Source: Elymus sibiricus
Taxonomy: Eukaryota > Streptophyta > Magnoliopsida > Poales > Poaceae
Direction: 5' to 3'
Assembly: GCA_039707655.1 (NCBI GenBank)
Contig: CM077673.1
Coordinates: forward strand, 7,574,001-7,638,000
DNA: 64,000 nucleotides
Positions within the stretch are counted from its first letter, which is position 1; each line of letters starts with the position of its first letter. Positions 10,603-22,554 of the stretch are shown here, in pieces. A program made the position numbers and the translations under genes. The notes under the pieces were generated by a model. The model did no database searches, was not told where the DNA came from, and worked only from the letters and a program-made list of their open reading frames with translations.

Positions 10603-13040
10603 TGAATGATAGCATAGAAATCTGGTCAGAATGGACAAAATCTGCGAGTTTTGGCGAGGTCCCCGTAAGCGGACGCTGGGGTTCCCCGAACATTTGGATC
10701 GCCCCGAGACCGAAAATCAATGAGTAATAGCATACAAAACTGGCCGAAACGGAAAAAATCTGCGAGTTTTGGCGAGGTCCACGTAACCGCACCCCGGGCT
10801 TCCCCGAACGTTCGGACGACCACGACTACCAAAAACCAGTGAATAATAGCATAGAAAACTGGTAGGAATGGACCAAATCTGCGAGTTTTGGCCAGGTCCC
10901 CGTATGCGGACCCCAGGGTTCCCCGGACGTTTGGATCGCCCCGGGACCAAAATTAGTGAGTAATAGCAGAAAAAACTAGCCGGGACACACAAAATCTGCT
11001 AGTTTTGGCGAGGTCCCCGTAACCGCACCCCGGGCTTCCCCGAACGTTCGGATGACCACAACTACCGAAAAACAGTGAATGATAGCATAGAAATCTGGTC
11101 AGAATGGACAAAATCTGCGAGTTTTGGCGAGGTCCCCGTAAGCGGACCCTGGGGTTCCCCGAACATTTGGATCGCCCCGAGACCGAAAATCAATGAGTAA
11201 TAGCATACAAAACTGGCCGAAACGGAAAAAATCTGCGAGTTTTGGCGAGGTCCACGTAACCGCACCCCGGGCTTCCCCGAACGTTCGGACGACCACGACT
11301 ACCAAAAACCAGTGAATAATAGCATAGAAAACTGGTAGGAATGGACCAAATCTGCGAGTTTTGGCCAGGTCCCCGTATGCGGACCCCGGGGTTCCCCGGA
11401 CGTTTGGATCGCCCCGGGACCAAAATTAGTGAGTAATAGCATAAAAAACTAGCCGGGACACACAAAATCTGCTAGTTTTGGCGAGGTCCCCGTAACCGCA
11501 CCCCGGGCTTCCCCGAACGTTCGGATGACCACAACTACCGAAAAACAGTAAATGATAGCATAGAAATCTGGTCAGAATGGACAAAATCTGCGAGTTTTGG
11601 CGAGGTCCCCGTAAGCGGACCCTGGGGTTCCCCGAACATTTGGATCGCCCCGAGACCGAAAATCAATGAGTAATAGCATACAAAACTGGCCGAAACGGAA
11701 AAAATCTGCGAGTTTTGGCGAGGTCCACGTAACCGCACCCCGGGCTTCCCCGAACGTTCGGACGACCACGACTACCAAAAACCAGTGAATAATAGCATAG
11801 AAAACTGGTAGGAATGGACCAAATCTGCGAGTTTTGGCCAGGTCCCCGTATGCGGACCCCAGGGTTCCCCGGACGTTTGGATCGCCCCGGGACCAAAATT
11901 AGTGAGTAATAGCAGAAAAAACTAGCCGGGACACACAAAATCTGCTAGTTTTGGCGAGGTCCCCGTAACCGCACCCCGGGCTTCCCCGAACGTTCGGATG
12001 ACCACAACTACCGAAAAACAGTGAATGATAGCATAGAAATCTGGTCAGAATGGACAAAATCTGCGAGTTTTGGCGAGGTCCCCGTAAGCGGACCCTGGGG
12101 TTCCCCGAACATTTGGATCGCCCCGAGACCGAAAATCAATGAGTAATAGCATACAAAACTGGCCGAAACGGAAAAAATCTGCGAGTTTTGGCGAGGTCCA
12201 CGTAACCGCACCCCGGGCTTCCCCGAACGTTCGGACGACCACGACTACCAAAAACCAGTGAATAATAGCATAGAAAACTGGTAGGAATGGACCAAATCTG
12301 CGAGTTTTGGCCAGGTCCCCGTATGCGGACCCCGGGGTTCCCCGGACGTTTGGATCGCCCCGGGACCAAAATTAGTGAGTAATAGCATAAAAAACTAGCC
12401 GGGACACACAAAATCTGCTAGTTTTGGCGAGGTCCCCGTAACCGCACCCCGGGCTTCCCCGAACGTTCGGATGACCACAACTACCGAAAAACAGTAAATG
12501 ATAGCATAGAAATCTGGTCAGAATGGACAAAATCTGCGAGTTTTGGCGAGGTCCCCGTAAGCGGACCCTGGGGTTCCCCGAACATTTGGATCGCCCCGAG
12601 ACCGAAAATCAATGAGTAATAGCATACAAAACTGGCCGAAACGGAAAAAATCTGCGAGTTTTGGCGAGGTCCACGTAACCGCACCCCGGGCTTCCCCGAA
12701 CGTTCGGACGACCACGACTACCAAAAACCAGTGAATAATAGCATAGAAAACTGGTAGGAATGGACCAAATCTGCGAGTTTTGGCCAGGTCCCCGTATGCG
12801 GACCCCAGGGTTCCCCGGACGTTTGGATCGCCCCGGGACCAAAATTAGTGAGTAATAGCATAGAAAACTGGCCGGGACACACAAAATCTGCTAGTTTTGG
12901 CGAGGTCCCCGTAACCGCACCCCGGGCTTCCCCGAACGTTCGGATGACCACAACTACCGAAAAACAGTGAATGATAGCATAGAAATCTGGTCAGAATGGA
13001 CAAAATCTGCGAGTTTTGGCGAGGTCCCCGTAAGCGGACC
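9967..13040 (+). repeat. 3,074-bp block (6.5 HORs), copy 1
   Basis: One hexamer and five HORs. C states and D subtypes agree unit by unit with the next 3,074 bp. The left limit is set by the 9966 change, absent from the second copy. Confidence 0.85.
10603..12967 (+). repeat. Five canonical HORs
   Basis: Five 473-bp units start at 10603. The first carries the C-to-G change in A (10675). CAGTAAATG replaces CAGTGAATG at 11550 and again at 12496, exactly two HORs apart. The last D (near 12860) is the CATAGAAAACTGG subtype. Confidence 0.94.
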
Positions 13041-13676
13041 CTGGGGTTCCCCGAACATTTGGATCGCCCCGAGACCGAAAATCAATGAGTAATAGCATAC
13101 AAAACTGGCCGAAACGGAAAAAATCTGCGAGTTTTGGCGAGGTCCACGTAACCGCACCCCGGGCTTCCCCGAACGTTCGGACGACCACGACTACCAAAAA
13201 CCAGTGAATAATAGCATAGAAAACTGGTAGGAATGGACCAAATCTGCGAGTTTTGGCCAGGTCCCCGTATGCGGACCCCAGGGTTCCCCGGACGTTTGGA
13301 TCGCCCCGGGACCAAAATTAGTGAGTAATAGCAGAAAAAACTAGCCGGGACACACAAAATCTGCTAGTTTTGGCGAGGTCCCCGTAACCGCACCCCGGGC
13401 TTCCCCGAACGTTTGGACGACCACGACTACCAAAAACCAGTGAATAATAGCATAGAAAACTGGTAGGAATGGACCAAATCTGCGAGTTTTGGCCAGGTCC
13501 CCGTATGCGGACCCCAGGGTTCCCCGGACGTTTGGATCGCCCCGGGACCAAAATTAGTGAGTAATAGCAAAAAAAACTAGCCGGGACACACAAAATCTTC
13601 TAGTTTTGGCGAGGTCCCCGTAACCGCACCCCGGGCTTCCCCGAACGTTCGGATGACCACAACTACCGAAAAACAG
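12968..13676 (+). repeat. Hexameric HOR variant 2 (709 bp)
   Basis: The architecture matches the first hexamer, with the D/B chimera at 13322-13440 (CAGAAAAAACTAG start, GTTTGGACG tail). It differs in the A monomer, which reads GTAAGCGGACCCTGG. It lies 3,074 bp from the first hexamer and is part of that block duplication. Confidence 0.93.
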
Positions 13677-16406
13677 TGAATGATAGCATAGAAATCTGGT
13701 CAGAATGGACAAAATCTGCGAGTTTTGGCGAGGTCCCCGTAAGCGGACGCTGGGGTTCCCCGAACATTTGGATCGCCCCGAGACCGAAAATCAATGAGTA
13801 ATAGCATACAAAACTGGCCGAAACGGAAAAAATCTGCGAGTTTTGGCGAGGTCCACGTAACCGCACCCCGGGCTTCCCCGAACGTTCGGACGACCACGAC
13901 TACCAAAAACCAGTGAATAATAGCATAGAAAACTGGTAGGAATGGACCAAATCTGCGAGTTTTGGCCAGGTCCCCGTATGCGGACCCCAGGGTTCCCCGG
14001 ACGTTTGGATCGCCCCGGGACCAAAATTAGTGAGTAATAGCAGAAAAAACTAGCCGGGACACACAAAATCTGCTAGTTTTGGCGAGGTCCCCGTAACCGC
14101 ACCCCGGGCTTCCCCGAACGTTCGGATGACCACAACTACCGAAAAACAGTGAATGATAGCATAGAAATCTGGTCAGAATGTACAAAATCTGCGAGTTTTG
14201 GCGAGGTCCCCGTAAGCGGACCCTGGGGTTCCCCGAACATTTGGATCGCCCCGAGACCGAAAATCAATGAGTAATAGCATACAAAACTGGCCGAAACGGA
14301 AAAAATCTGCGAGTTTTGGCGAGGTCCACGTAACCGCACCCCGGGCTTCCCCGAACGTTCGGACGACCACGACTACCAAAAACCAGTGAATAATAGCATA
14401 GAAAACTGGTAGGAATGGACCAAATCTGCGAGTTTTGGCCAGGTCCCCGTATGCGGACCCCGGGGTTCCCCGGACGTTTGGATCGCCCCGGGACCAAAAT
14501 TAGTGAGTAATAGCATAAAAAACTAGCCGGGACACACAAAATCTGCTAGTTTTGGCGAGGTCCCCGTAACCGCACCCCGGGCTTCCCCGAACGGTCGGAT
14601 GACCACAACTACCGAAAAACAGTGAATGATAGCATAGAAATCTGGTCAGAATGGACAAAATCTGCGAGTTTTGGCGAGGTCCCCGTAAGCGGACCCTGGG
14701 GTTCCCCGAACATTTGGATCGCCCCGAGACCGAAAATCAATGAGTAATAGCATACAAAACTGGCCGAAACGGAAAAAATCTGCGAGTTTTGGCGAGGTCC
14801 ACGTAACCGCACCCCGGGCTTCCCCGAACGTTCGGACGACCACGACTACCAAAAACCAGTGAATAATAGCATAGAAAACTGGTAGGAATGGACCAAATCT
14901 GCGAGTTTTGGCCAGGTCCCCGTATGCGGACCCCAGGGTTCCCCGGACGTTTGGATCGCCCCGGGACCAAAATTAGTGAGTAATAGCAGAAAAAACTATC
15001 CGGGACACACAAAATCTGCTAGTTTTGGCGAGGTCCCCGTAACCGCACCCCGGGCTTCCCCGAACGTTCGGATGACCACAACTACCGAAAAACAGTGAAT
15101 GATAGCATAGAAATCTGGTCAGAATGGACAAAATCTGCGAGTTTTGGCGAGGTCCCCGTAAGCGGACCCTGGGGTTCCCCGAACATTTGGATCGCCCCGA
15201 GACCGAAAATCAATGAGTAATAGCATACAAAACTGGCCGAAACGGAAAAAATCTGCGAGTTTTGGCGAGGTCCACGTAACCGCACCCCGGGCTTCCCCGA
15301 ACGTTCGGACGACCACGACTACCAAAAACCAGTGAATAATAGCATAGAAAACTGGTAGGAATGGACCAAATCTGCGAGTTTTGGCCAGGTCCCCGTATGC
15401 GGACCCCGGGGTTCCCCGGACGTTTGGATCGCCCCGGGACCAAAATTAGTGAGTAATAGCATAAAAAACTAGCCGGGACACACAAAATCTGCTAGTTTTG
15501 GCGAGGTCCCCGTAACCGCACCCCGGGCTTCCCCGAACGTTCGGATGACCACAACTACCGAAAAACAGTGAATGATAGCATAGAAATCTGGTCAGAATGG
15601 ACAAAATCTGCGAGTTTTGGCGAGGTCCCCGTAAGCGGACCCTGGGGTTCCCCGAACATTTGGATCGCCCCGAGACCGAAAATCAATGAGTAATAGCATA
15701 CAAAACTGGCCGAAACGGAAAAAATCTGCGAGTTTTGGCGAGGTCCACGTAACCGCACCCCGGGCTTCCCCGAACGTTCGGACGACCACGACTACCAAAA
15801 ACCAGTGAATAATAGCATAGAAAACTGGTAGGAATGGACCAAATCTGCGAGTTTTGGCCAGGTCCCCGTATGCGGACCCCAGGGTTCCCCGGACGTTTGG
15901 ATCGCCCCGGGACCAAAATTAGTGAGTAATAGCATAGAAAACTGGCCGGGACACACAAAATCTGCTAGTTTTGGCGAGGTCCCCGTAACCGCACCCCGGG
16001 CTTCCCCGAACGTTCGGATGACCACAACTACCGAAAAACAGTGAATGATAGCATAGAAATCTGGTCAGAATGGACAAAATCTGCGAGTTTTGGCGAGGTC
16101 CCCGTAAGCGGACCCTGGGGTTCCCCGAACATTTGGATCGCCCCGAGACCGAAAATCAATGAGTAATAGCATACAAAACTGGCCGAAACGGAAAAAATCT
16201 GCGAGTTTTGGCGAGGTCCACGTAACCGCACCCCGGGCTTCCCCGAACGTTCGGACGACCACGACTACCAAAAACCAGTGAATAATAGCATAGAAAACTG
16301 GTAGGAATGGACCAAATCTGCGAGTTTTGGCCAGGTCCCCGTATGCGGACCCCAGGGTTCCCCGGACGTTTGGATCGCCCCGGGACCAAAATTAGTGAGT
16401 AATAGC
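13041..16406 (+). repeat. 3,074-bp block, copy 2 plus about 290 bp of further match
   Basis: Repeats 9967-13332. The match ends where the D/B chimera has CATAG instead of CAGAA (near 16407). Private differences inside the match (for example at 14181, 14594 and 14999) show a few substitutions since duplication. Confidence 0.85.
13677..16041 (+). repeat. Five canonical HORs
   Basis: Five 473-bp units that match 10603-12967 in order of C-monomer state (A, G, A, G, A at the CCRGGGTT position) and D subtype. The two CAGTAAATG variants of the upstream copy are absent. New private changes are G to T near 14181 (ATGTACAAA), GGTCGG near 14594 and CTATCCGGG near 14999. Confidence 0.94.
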
Positions 16407-19021
16407 ATAGAAAACTGGCCGGGACACACAAAATCTGCTAGTTTTGGCGAGGTCCCCGTAACCGCACCCCGGGCTTCCCCGAACGTTTGGACGACCACGA
16501 CTACCAAAAACCAGTGAATAATAGCATAGAAAACTGGTAGGAATGGACCAAATCTGCGAGTTTTGGCCAGGTCCCCGTATGCGGACCCCAGGGTTCCCCG
16601 GACGTTTGGATCGCCCCGGGACCAAAATTAGTGAGTAATAGCATAAAAAACTAGCCGGGACACACAAAATCTGCTAGTTTTGGCGAGGTCCCCGTAACCG
16701 CACCCCGGGCTTCCCCGAACGGTCGGATGACCACAACTACCGAAAAACAGTGAATGATAGCATAGAAATCTGGTCAGAATGGACAAAATCTGCGAGTTTT
16801 GGCGAGGTCCCCGTAAGCGGACCCTGGGGTTCCCCGAACATTTGGATCGCCCCGAGACCGAAAATCAATGAGTAATAGCATACAAAACTGGCCGAAACGG
16901 AAAAAATCTGCGAGTTTTGGCGAGGTCCACGTAACCGCACCCCGGGCTTCCCCGAACGTTCGGACGACCACGACTACCAAAAACCAGTGAATAATAGCAT
17001 AGAAAACTGGTAGGAATGGACCAAATCTGCGAGTTTTGGCCAGGTCCCCGTATGCGGACCCCAGGGTTCCCCGGACGTTTGGATCGCCCCGGGACCAAAA
17101 TTAGTGAGTAATAGCAGAAAAAACTAGCCGGGACACACAAAATCTGCTAGTTTTGGCGAGGTCCCCGTAACCGCACCCCGGGCTTCCCCGAACGTTCGGA
17201 TGACCACAACTACCGAAAAACAGTGAATGATAGCATAGAAATCTGGTCAGAATGGACAAAATCTGCGAGTTTTGGCGAGGTCCCCGTAAGCGGACGCTGG
17301 GGTTCCCCGAACATTTGGATCGCCCCGAGACCGAAAATCAATGAGTAATAGCATACAAAACTGGCCGAAACGGAAAAAATCTGCGAGTTTTGGCGAGGTC
17401 CACGTAACCGCACCCCGGGCTTCCCCGAACGTTCGGACGACCACGACTACCAAAAACCAGTGAATAATAGCATAGAAAACTGGTAGGAATGGACCAAATC
17501 TGCGAGTTTTGGCCAGGTCCCCGTATGCGGACCCCGGGGTTCCCCGGACGTTTGGATCGCCCCGGGACCAAAATTAGTGAGTAATAGCAGAAAAAACTAG
17601 CCGGGACACACAAAATCTGCTAGTTTTGGCGAGGTCCCCGTAACCGCACCCCGGGCTTCCCCGAACGTTCGGATGACCACAACTACCGAAAAACAGTGAA
17701 TGATAGCATAGAAATCTGGTCAGAATGGACAAAATCTGCGAGTTTTGGCGAGGTCCCCGTAAGCGGACCCTGGGGTTCCCCGAACATTTGGATCGCCCCG
17801 AGACCGAAAATCAATGAGTAATAGCATACAAAACTGGCCGAAACGGAAAAAATCTGCGAGTTTTGGCGAGGTCCACGTAACCGCACCCCGGGCTTCCCCG
17901 AACGTTCGGACGACCACGACTACCAAAAACCAGTGAATAATAGCATAGAAAACTGGTAGGAATGGACCAAATCTGCGAGTTTTGGCCAGGTCCCCGTATG
18001 CGGACCCCGGGGTTCCCCGGACGTTTGGATCGCCCCGGGACCAAAATTAGTGAGTAATAGCATAAAAAACTAGCCGGGACACACAAAATCTGCTAGTTTT
18101 GGCGAGGTCCCCGTAACCGCACCCCGGGCTTCCCCGAACGTTCGGATGACCACAACTACCGAAAAACAGTGAATGATAGCATAGAAATCTGGTCAGAATG
18201 GACAAAATCTGCGAGTTTTGGCGAGGTCCCCGTAAGCGGACCCTGGGGTTCCCCGAACATTTGGATCGCCCCGAGACCGAAAATCAATGAGTAATAGCAT
18301 ACAAAACTGGCCGAAACGGAAAAAATCTGCGAGTTTTGGCGAGGTCCACGTAACCGCACCCCGGGCTTCCCCGAACGTTCGGACGACCACGACTACCAAA
18401 AACCAGTGAATAATAGCATAGAAAACTGGTAGGAATGGACCAAATCTGCGAGTTTTGGCCAGGTCCCCGTATGCGGACCCCGGGGTTCCCCGGACGTTTG
18501 GATCGCCCCGGGACCAAAATTAGTGAGTAATAGCATAAAAAACTAGCCGGGACACACAAAATCTGCTAGTTTTGGCGAGGTCCCCGTAACCGCACCCCGG
18601 GCTTCCCCGAACGTTCGGATGACCACAACTACCGAAAAACAGTGAATGATAGCATAGAAATCTGGTCAGAATGGACAAAATCTGCGAGTTTTGGCGAGGT
18701 CCCCGTAAGCGGACCCTGGGGTTCCCCGAACATTTGGATCGCCCCGAGACCGAAAATCAATGAGTAATAGCATACAAAACTGGCCGAAACGGAAAAAATC
18801 TGCGAGTTTTGGCGAGGTCCACGTAACCGCACCCCGGGCTTCCCCGAACGTTCGGACGACCACGACTACCAAAAACCAGTGAATAATAGCATAGAAAACT
18901 GGTAGGAATGGACCAAATCTGCGAGTTTTGGCCAGGTCCCCGTATGCGGACCCCAGGGTTCCCCGGACGTTTGGATCGCCCCGGGACCAAAATTAGTGAG
19001 TAATAGCATAGAAAACTGGCC
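15475..19021 (+). repeat. 3,547-bp block (7.5 HORs), copy 1
   Basis: Contains a hexamer and six HORs plus part of a seventh. Limits are approximate, set by D-subtype mismatches near 15462 versus 19009 and near 19008 versus 22555. All C states, D subtypes and the GGTCGG variant agree with the following copy. Confidence 0.85.
16042..16750 (+). repeat. Hexameric HOR variant 3 (709 bp)
   Basis: A-B-C-D/B-C-D, with the chimera at 16396-16514. Here the D part of the chimera is the CATAGAAAACTGG subtype, unlike the two upstream hexamers, while the B-type tail again has GTTTGGACG. The last D contains ACGGTCGGATG (16722), shared only with the copy 3,547 bp downstream and a D at 14594. Confidence 0.93.
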
Positions 19022-19588
19022 GGGACACACAAAATCTGCTAGTTTTGGCGAGGTCCCCGTAACCGCACCCCGGGCTTCCCCGAACGTTCGGATGACCACA
19101 ACTACCGAAAAACAGTGAATGATAGCATAGAAATCTGGTCAGAATGGACAAAATCTGCGAGTTTTGGCGAGGTCCCCGTAAGCGGACCCTGGGGTTCCCC
19201 GAACATTTGGATCGCCCCGAGACCGAAAATCAATGAGTAATAGCATACAAAACTGGCCGAAACGGAAAAAATCTGCGAGTTTTGGCGAGGTCCACGTAAC
19301 CGCACCCCGGGCTTCCCCGAACGTTCGGACGACCACGACTACCAAAAACCAGTGAATAATAGCATAGAAAACTGGTAGGAATGGACCAAATCTGCGAGTT
19401 TTGGCCAGGTCCCCGTATGCGGACCCCAGGGTTCCCCGGACGTTTGGATCGCCCCGGGACCAAAATTAGTGAGTAATAGCATAGAAAACTGGCCGGGACA
19501 CACAAAATCTGCTAGTTTTGGCGAGGTCCCCGTAACCGCACCCCGGGCTTCCCCGAACGTTCGGATGACCACAACTACCGAAAAACAG
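16751..19588 (+). repeat. Six canonical HORs
   Basis: Six 473-bp units. The second carries the C-to-G change in A (17296). D subtypes run CAGAAAAAACTAG, CAGAAAAAACTAG, CATAAAAAACTAG, CATAAAAAACTAG and then two CATAGAAAACTGG. Confidence 0.94.
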
Positions 19589-22554
19589 TGAATGATAGCA
19601 TAGAAATCTGGTCAGAATGGACAAAATCTGCGAGTTTTGGCGAGGTCCCCGTAAGCGGACCCTGGGGTTCCCCGAACATTTGGATCGCCCCGAGACCGAA
19701 AATCAATGAGTAATAGCATACAAAACTGGCCGAAACGGAAAAAATCTGCGAGTTTTGGCGAGGTCCACGTAACCGCACCCCGGGCTTCCCCGAACGTTCG
19801 GACGACCACGACTACCAAAAACCAGTGAATAATAGCATAGAAAACTGGTAGGAATGGACCAAATCTGCGAGTTTTGGCCAGGTCCCCGTATGCGGACCCC
19901 AGGGTTCCCCGGACGTTTGGATCGCCCCGGGACCAAAATTAGTGAGTAATAGCATAGAAAACTGGCCGGGACACACAAAATCTGCTAGTTTTGGCGAGGT
20001 CCCCGTAACCGCACCCCGGGCTTCCCCGAACGTTTGGACGACCACGACTACCAAAAACCAGTGAATAATAGCATAGAAAACTGGTAGGAATGGACCAAAT
20101 CTGCGAGTTTTGGCCAGGTCCCCGTATGCGGACCCCAGGGTTCCCCGGACGTTTGGATCGCCCCGGGACCAAAATTAGTGAGTAATAGCATAAAAAACTA
20201 GCCGGGACACACAAAATCTGCTAGTTTTGGCGAGGTCCCCGTAACCGCACCCCGGGCTTCCCCGAACGGTCGGATGACCACAACTACCGAAAAACAGTGA
20301 ATGATAGCATAGAAATCTGGTCAGAATGGACAAAATCTGCGAGTTTTGGCGAGGTCCCCGTAAGCGGACCCTGGGGTTCCCCGAACATTTGGATCGCCCC
20401 GAGACCGAAAATCAATGAGTAATAGCATACAAAACTGGCCGAAACGGAAAAAATCTGCGAGTTTTGGCGAGGTCCACGTAACCGCACCCCGGGCTTCCCC
20501 GAACGTTCGGACGACCACGACTACCAAAAACCAGTGAATAATAGCATAGAAAACTGGTAGGAATGGACCAAATCTGCGAGTTTTGGCCAGGTCCCCGTAT
20601 GCGGACCCCAGGGTTCCCCGGACGTTTGGATCGCCCCGGGACCAAAATTAGTGAGTAATAGCAGAAAAAACTAGCCGGGACACACAAAATCTGCTAGTTT
20701 TGGCGAGGTCCCCGTAACCGCACCCCGGGCTTCCCCGAACGTTCGGATGACCACAACTACCGAAAAACAGTGAATGATAGCATAGAAATCTGGTCAGAAT
20801 GGACAAAATCTGCGAGTTTTGGCGAGGTCCCCGTAAGCGGACGCTGGGGTTCCCCGAACATTTGGATCGCCCCGAGACCGAAAATCAATGAGTAATAGCA
20901 TACAAAACTGGCCGAAACGGAAAAAATCTGCGAGTTTTGGCGAGGTCCACGTAACCGCACCCCGGGCTTCCCCGAACGTTCGGACGACCACGACTACCAA
21001 AAACCAGTGAATAATAGCATAGAAAACTGGTAGGAATGGACCAAATCTGCGAGTTTTGGCCAGGTCCCCGTATGCGGACCCCGGGGTTCCCCGGACGTTT
21101 GGATCGCCCCGGGACCAAAATTAGTGAGTAATAGCAGAAAAAACTAGCCGGGACACACAAAATCTGCTAGTTTTGGCGAGGTCCCCGTAACCGCACCCCG
21201 GGCTTCCCCGAACGTTCGGATGACCACAACTACCGAAAAACAGTGAATGATAGCATAGAAATCTGGTCAGAATGGACAAAATCTGCGAGTTTTGGCGAGG
21301 TCCCCGTAAGCGGACCCTGGGGTTCCCCGAACATTTGGATCGCCCCGAGACCGAAAATCAATGAGTAATAGCATACAAAACTGGCCGAAACGGAAAAAAT
21401 CTGCGAGTTTTGGCGAGGTCCACGTAACCGCACCCCGGGCTTCCCCGAACGTTCGGACGACCACGACTACCAAAAACCAGTGAATAATAGCATAGAAAAC
21501 TGGTAGGAATGGACCAAATCTGCGAGTTTTGGCCAGGTCCCCGTATGCGGACCCCGGGGTTCCCCGGACGTTTGGATCGCCCCGGGACCAAAATTAGTGA
21601 GTAATAGCATAAAAAACTAGCCGGGACACACAAAATCTGCTAGTTTTGGCGAGGTCCCCGTAACCGCACCCCGGGCTTCCCCGAACGTTCGGATGACCAC
21701 AACTACCGAAAAACAGTGAATGATAGCATAGAAATCTGGTCAGAATGGACAAAATCTGCGAGTTTTGGCGAGGTCCCCGTAAGCGGACCCTGGGGTTCCC
21801 CGAACATTTGGATCGCCCCGAGACCGAAAATCAATGAGTAATAGCATACAAAACTGGCCGAAACGGAAAAAATCTGCGAGTTTTGGCGAGGTCCACGTAA
21901 CCGCACCCCGGGCTTCCCCGAACGTTCGGACGACCACGACTACCAAAAACCAGTGAATAATAGCATAGAAAACTGGTAGGAATGGACCAAATCTGCGAGT
22001 TTTGGCCAGGTCCCCGTATGCGGACCCCGGGGTTCCCCGGACGTTTGGATCGCCCCGGGACCAAAATTAGTGAGTAATAGCATAAAAAACTAGCCGGGAC
22101 ACACAAAATCTGCTAGTTTTGGCGAGGTCCCCGTAACCGCACCCCGGGCTTCCCCGAACGTTCGGATGACCACAACTACCGAAAAACAGTGAATGATAGC
22201 ATAGAAATCTGGTCAGAATGGACAAAATCTGCGAGTTTTGGCGAGGTCCCCGTAAGCGGACCCTGGGGTTCCCCGAACATTTGGATCGCCCCGAGACCGA
22301 AAATCAATGAGTAATAGCATACAAAACTGGCCGAAACGGAAAAAATCTGCGAGTTTTGGCGAGGTCCACGTAACCGCACCCCGGGCTTCCCCGAACGTTC
22401 GGACGACCACGACTACCAAAAACCAGTGAATAATAGCATAGAAAACTGGTAGGAATGGACCAAATCTGCGAGTTTTGGCCAGGTCCCCGTATGCGGACCC
22501 CAGGGTTCCCCGGACGTTTGGATCGCCCCGGGACCAAAATTAGTGAGTAATAGC
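19022..22554 (+). repeat. 3,547-bp block, copy 2
   Basis: Direct tandem copy of the preceding block. The right end is approximate. I noticed no differences from copy 1 at the markers compared. Confidence 0.85.
19589..20297 (+). repeat. Hexameric HOR variant 4 (709 bp)
   Basis: It matches the hexamer at 16042 at all markers checked, including the CATAGAAAACTGG/B chimera (19943-20061) and ACGGTCGG at 20269. It is the second copy within the 3,547-bp tandem block. Confidence 0.93.
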
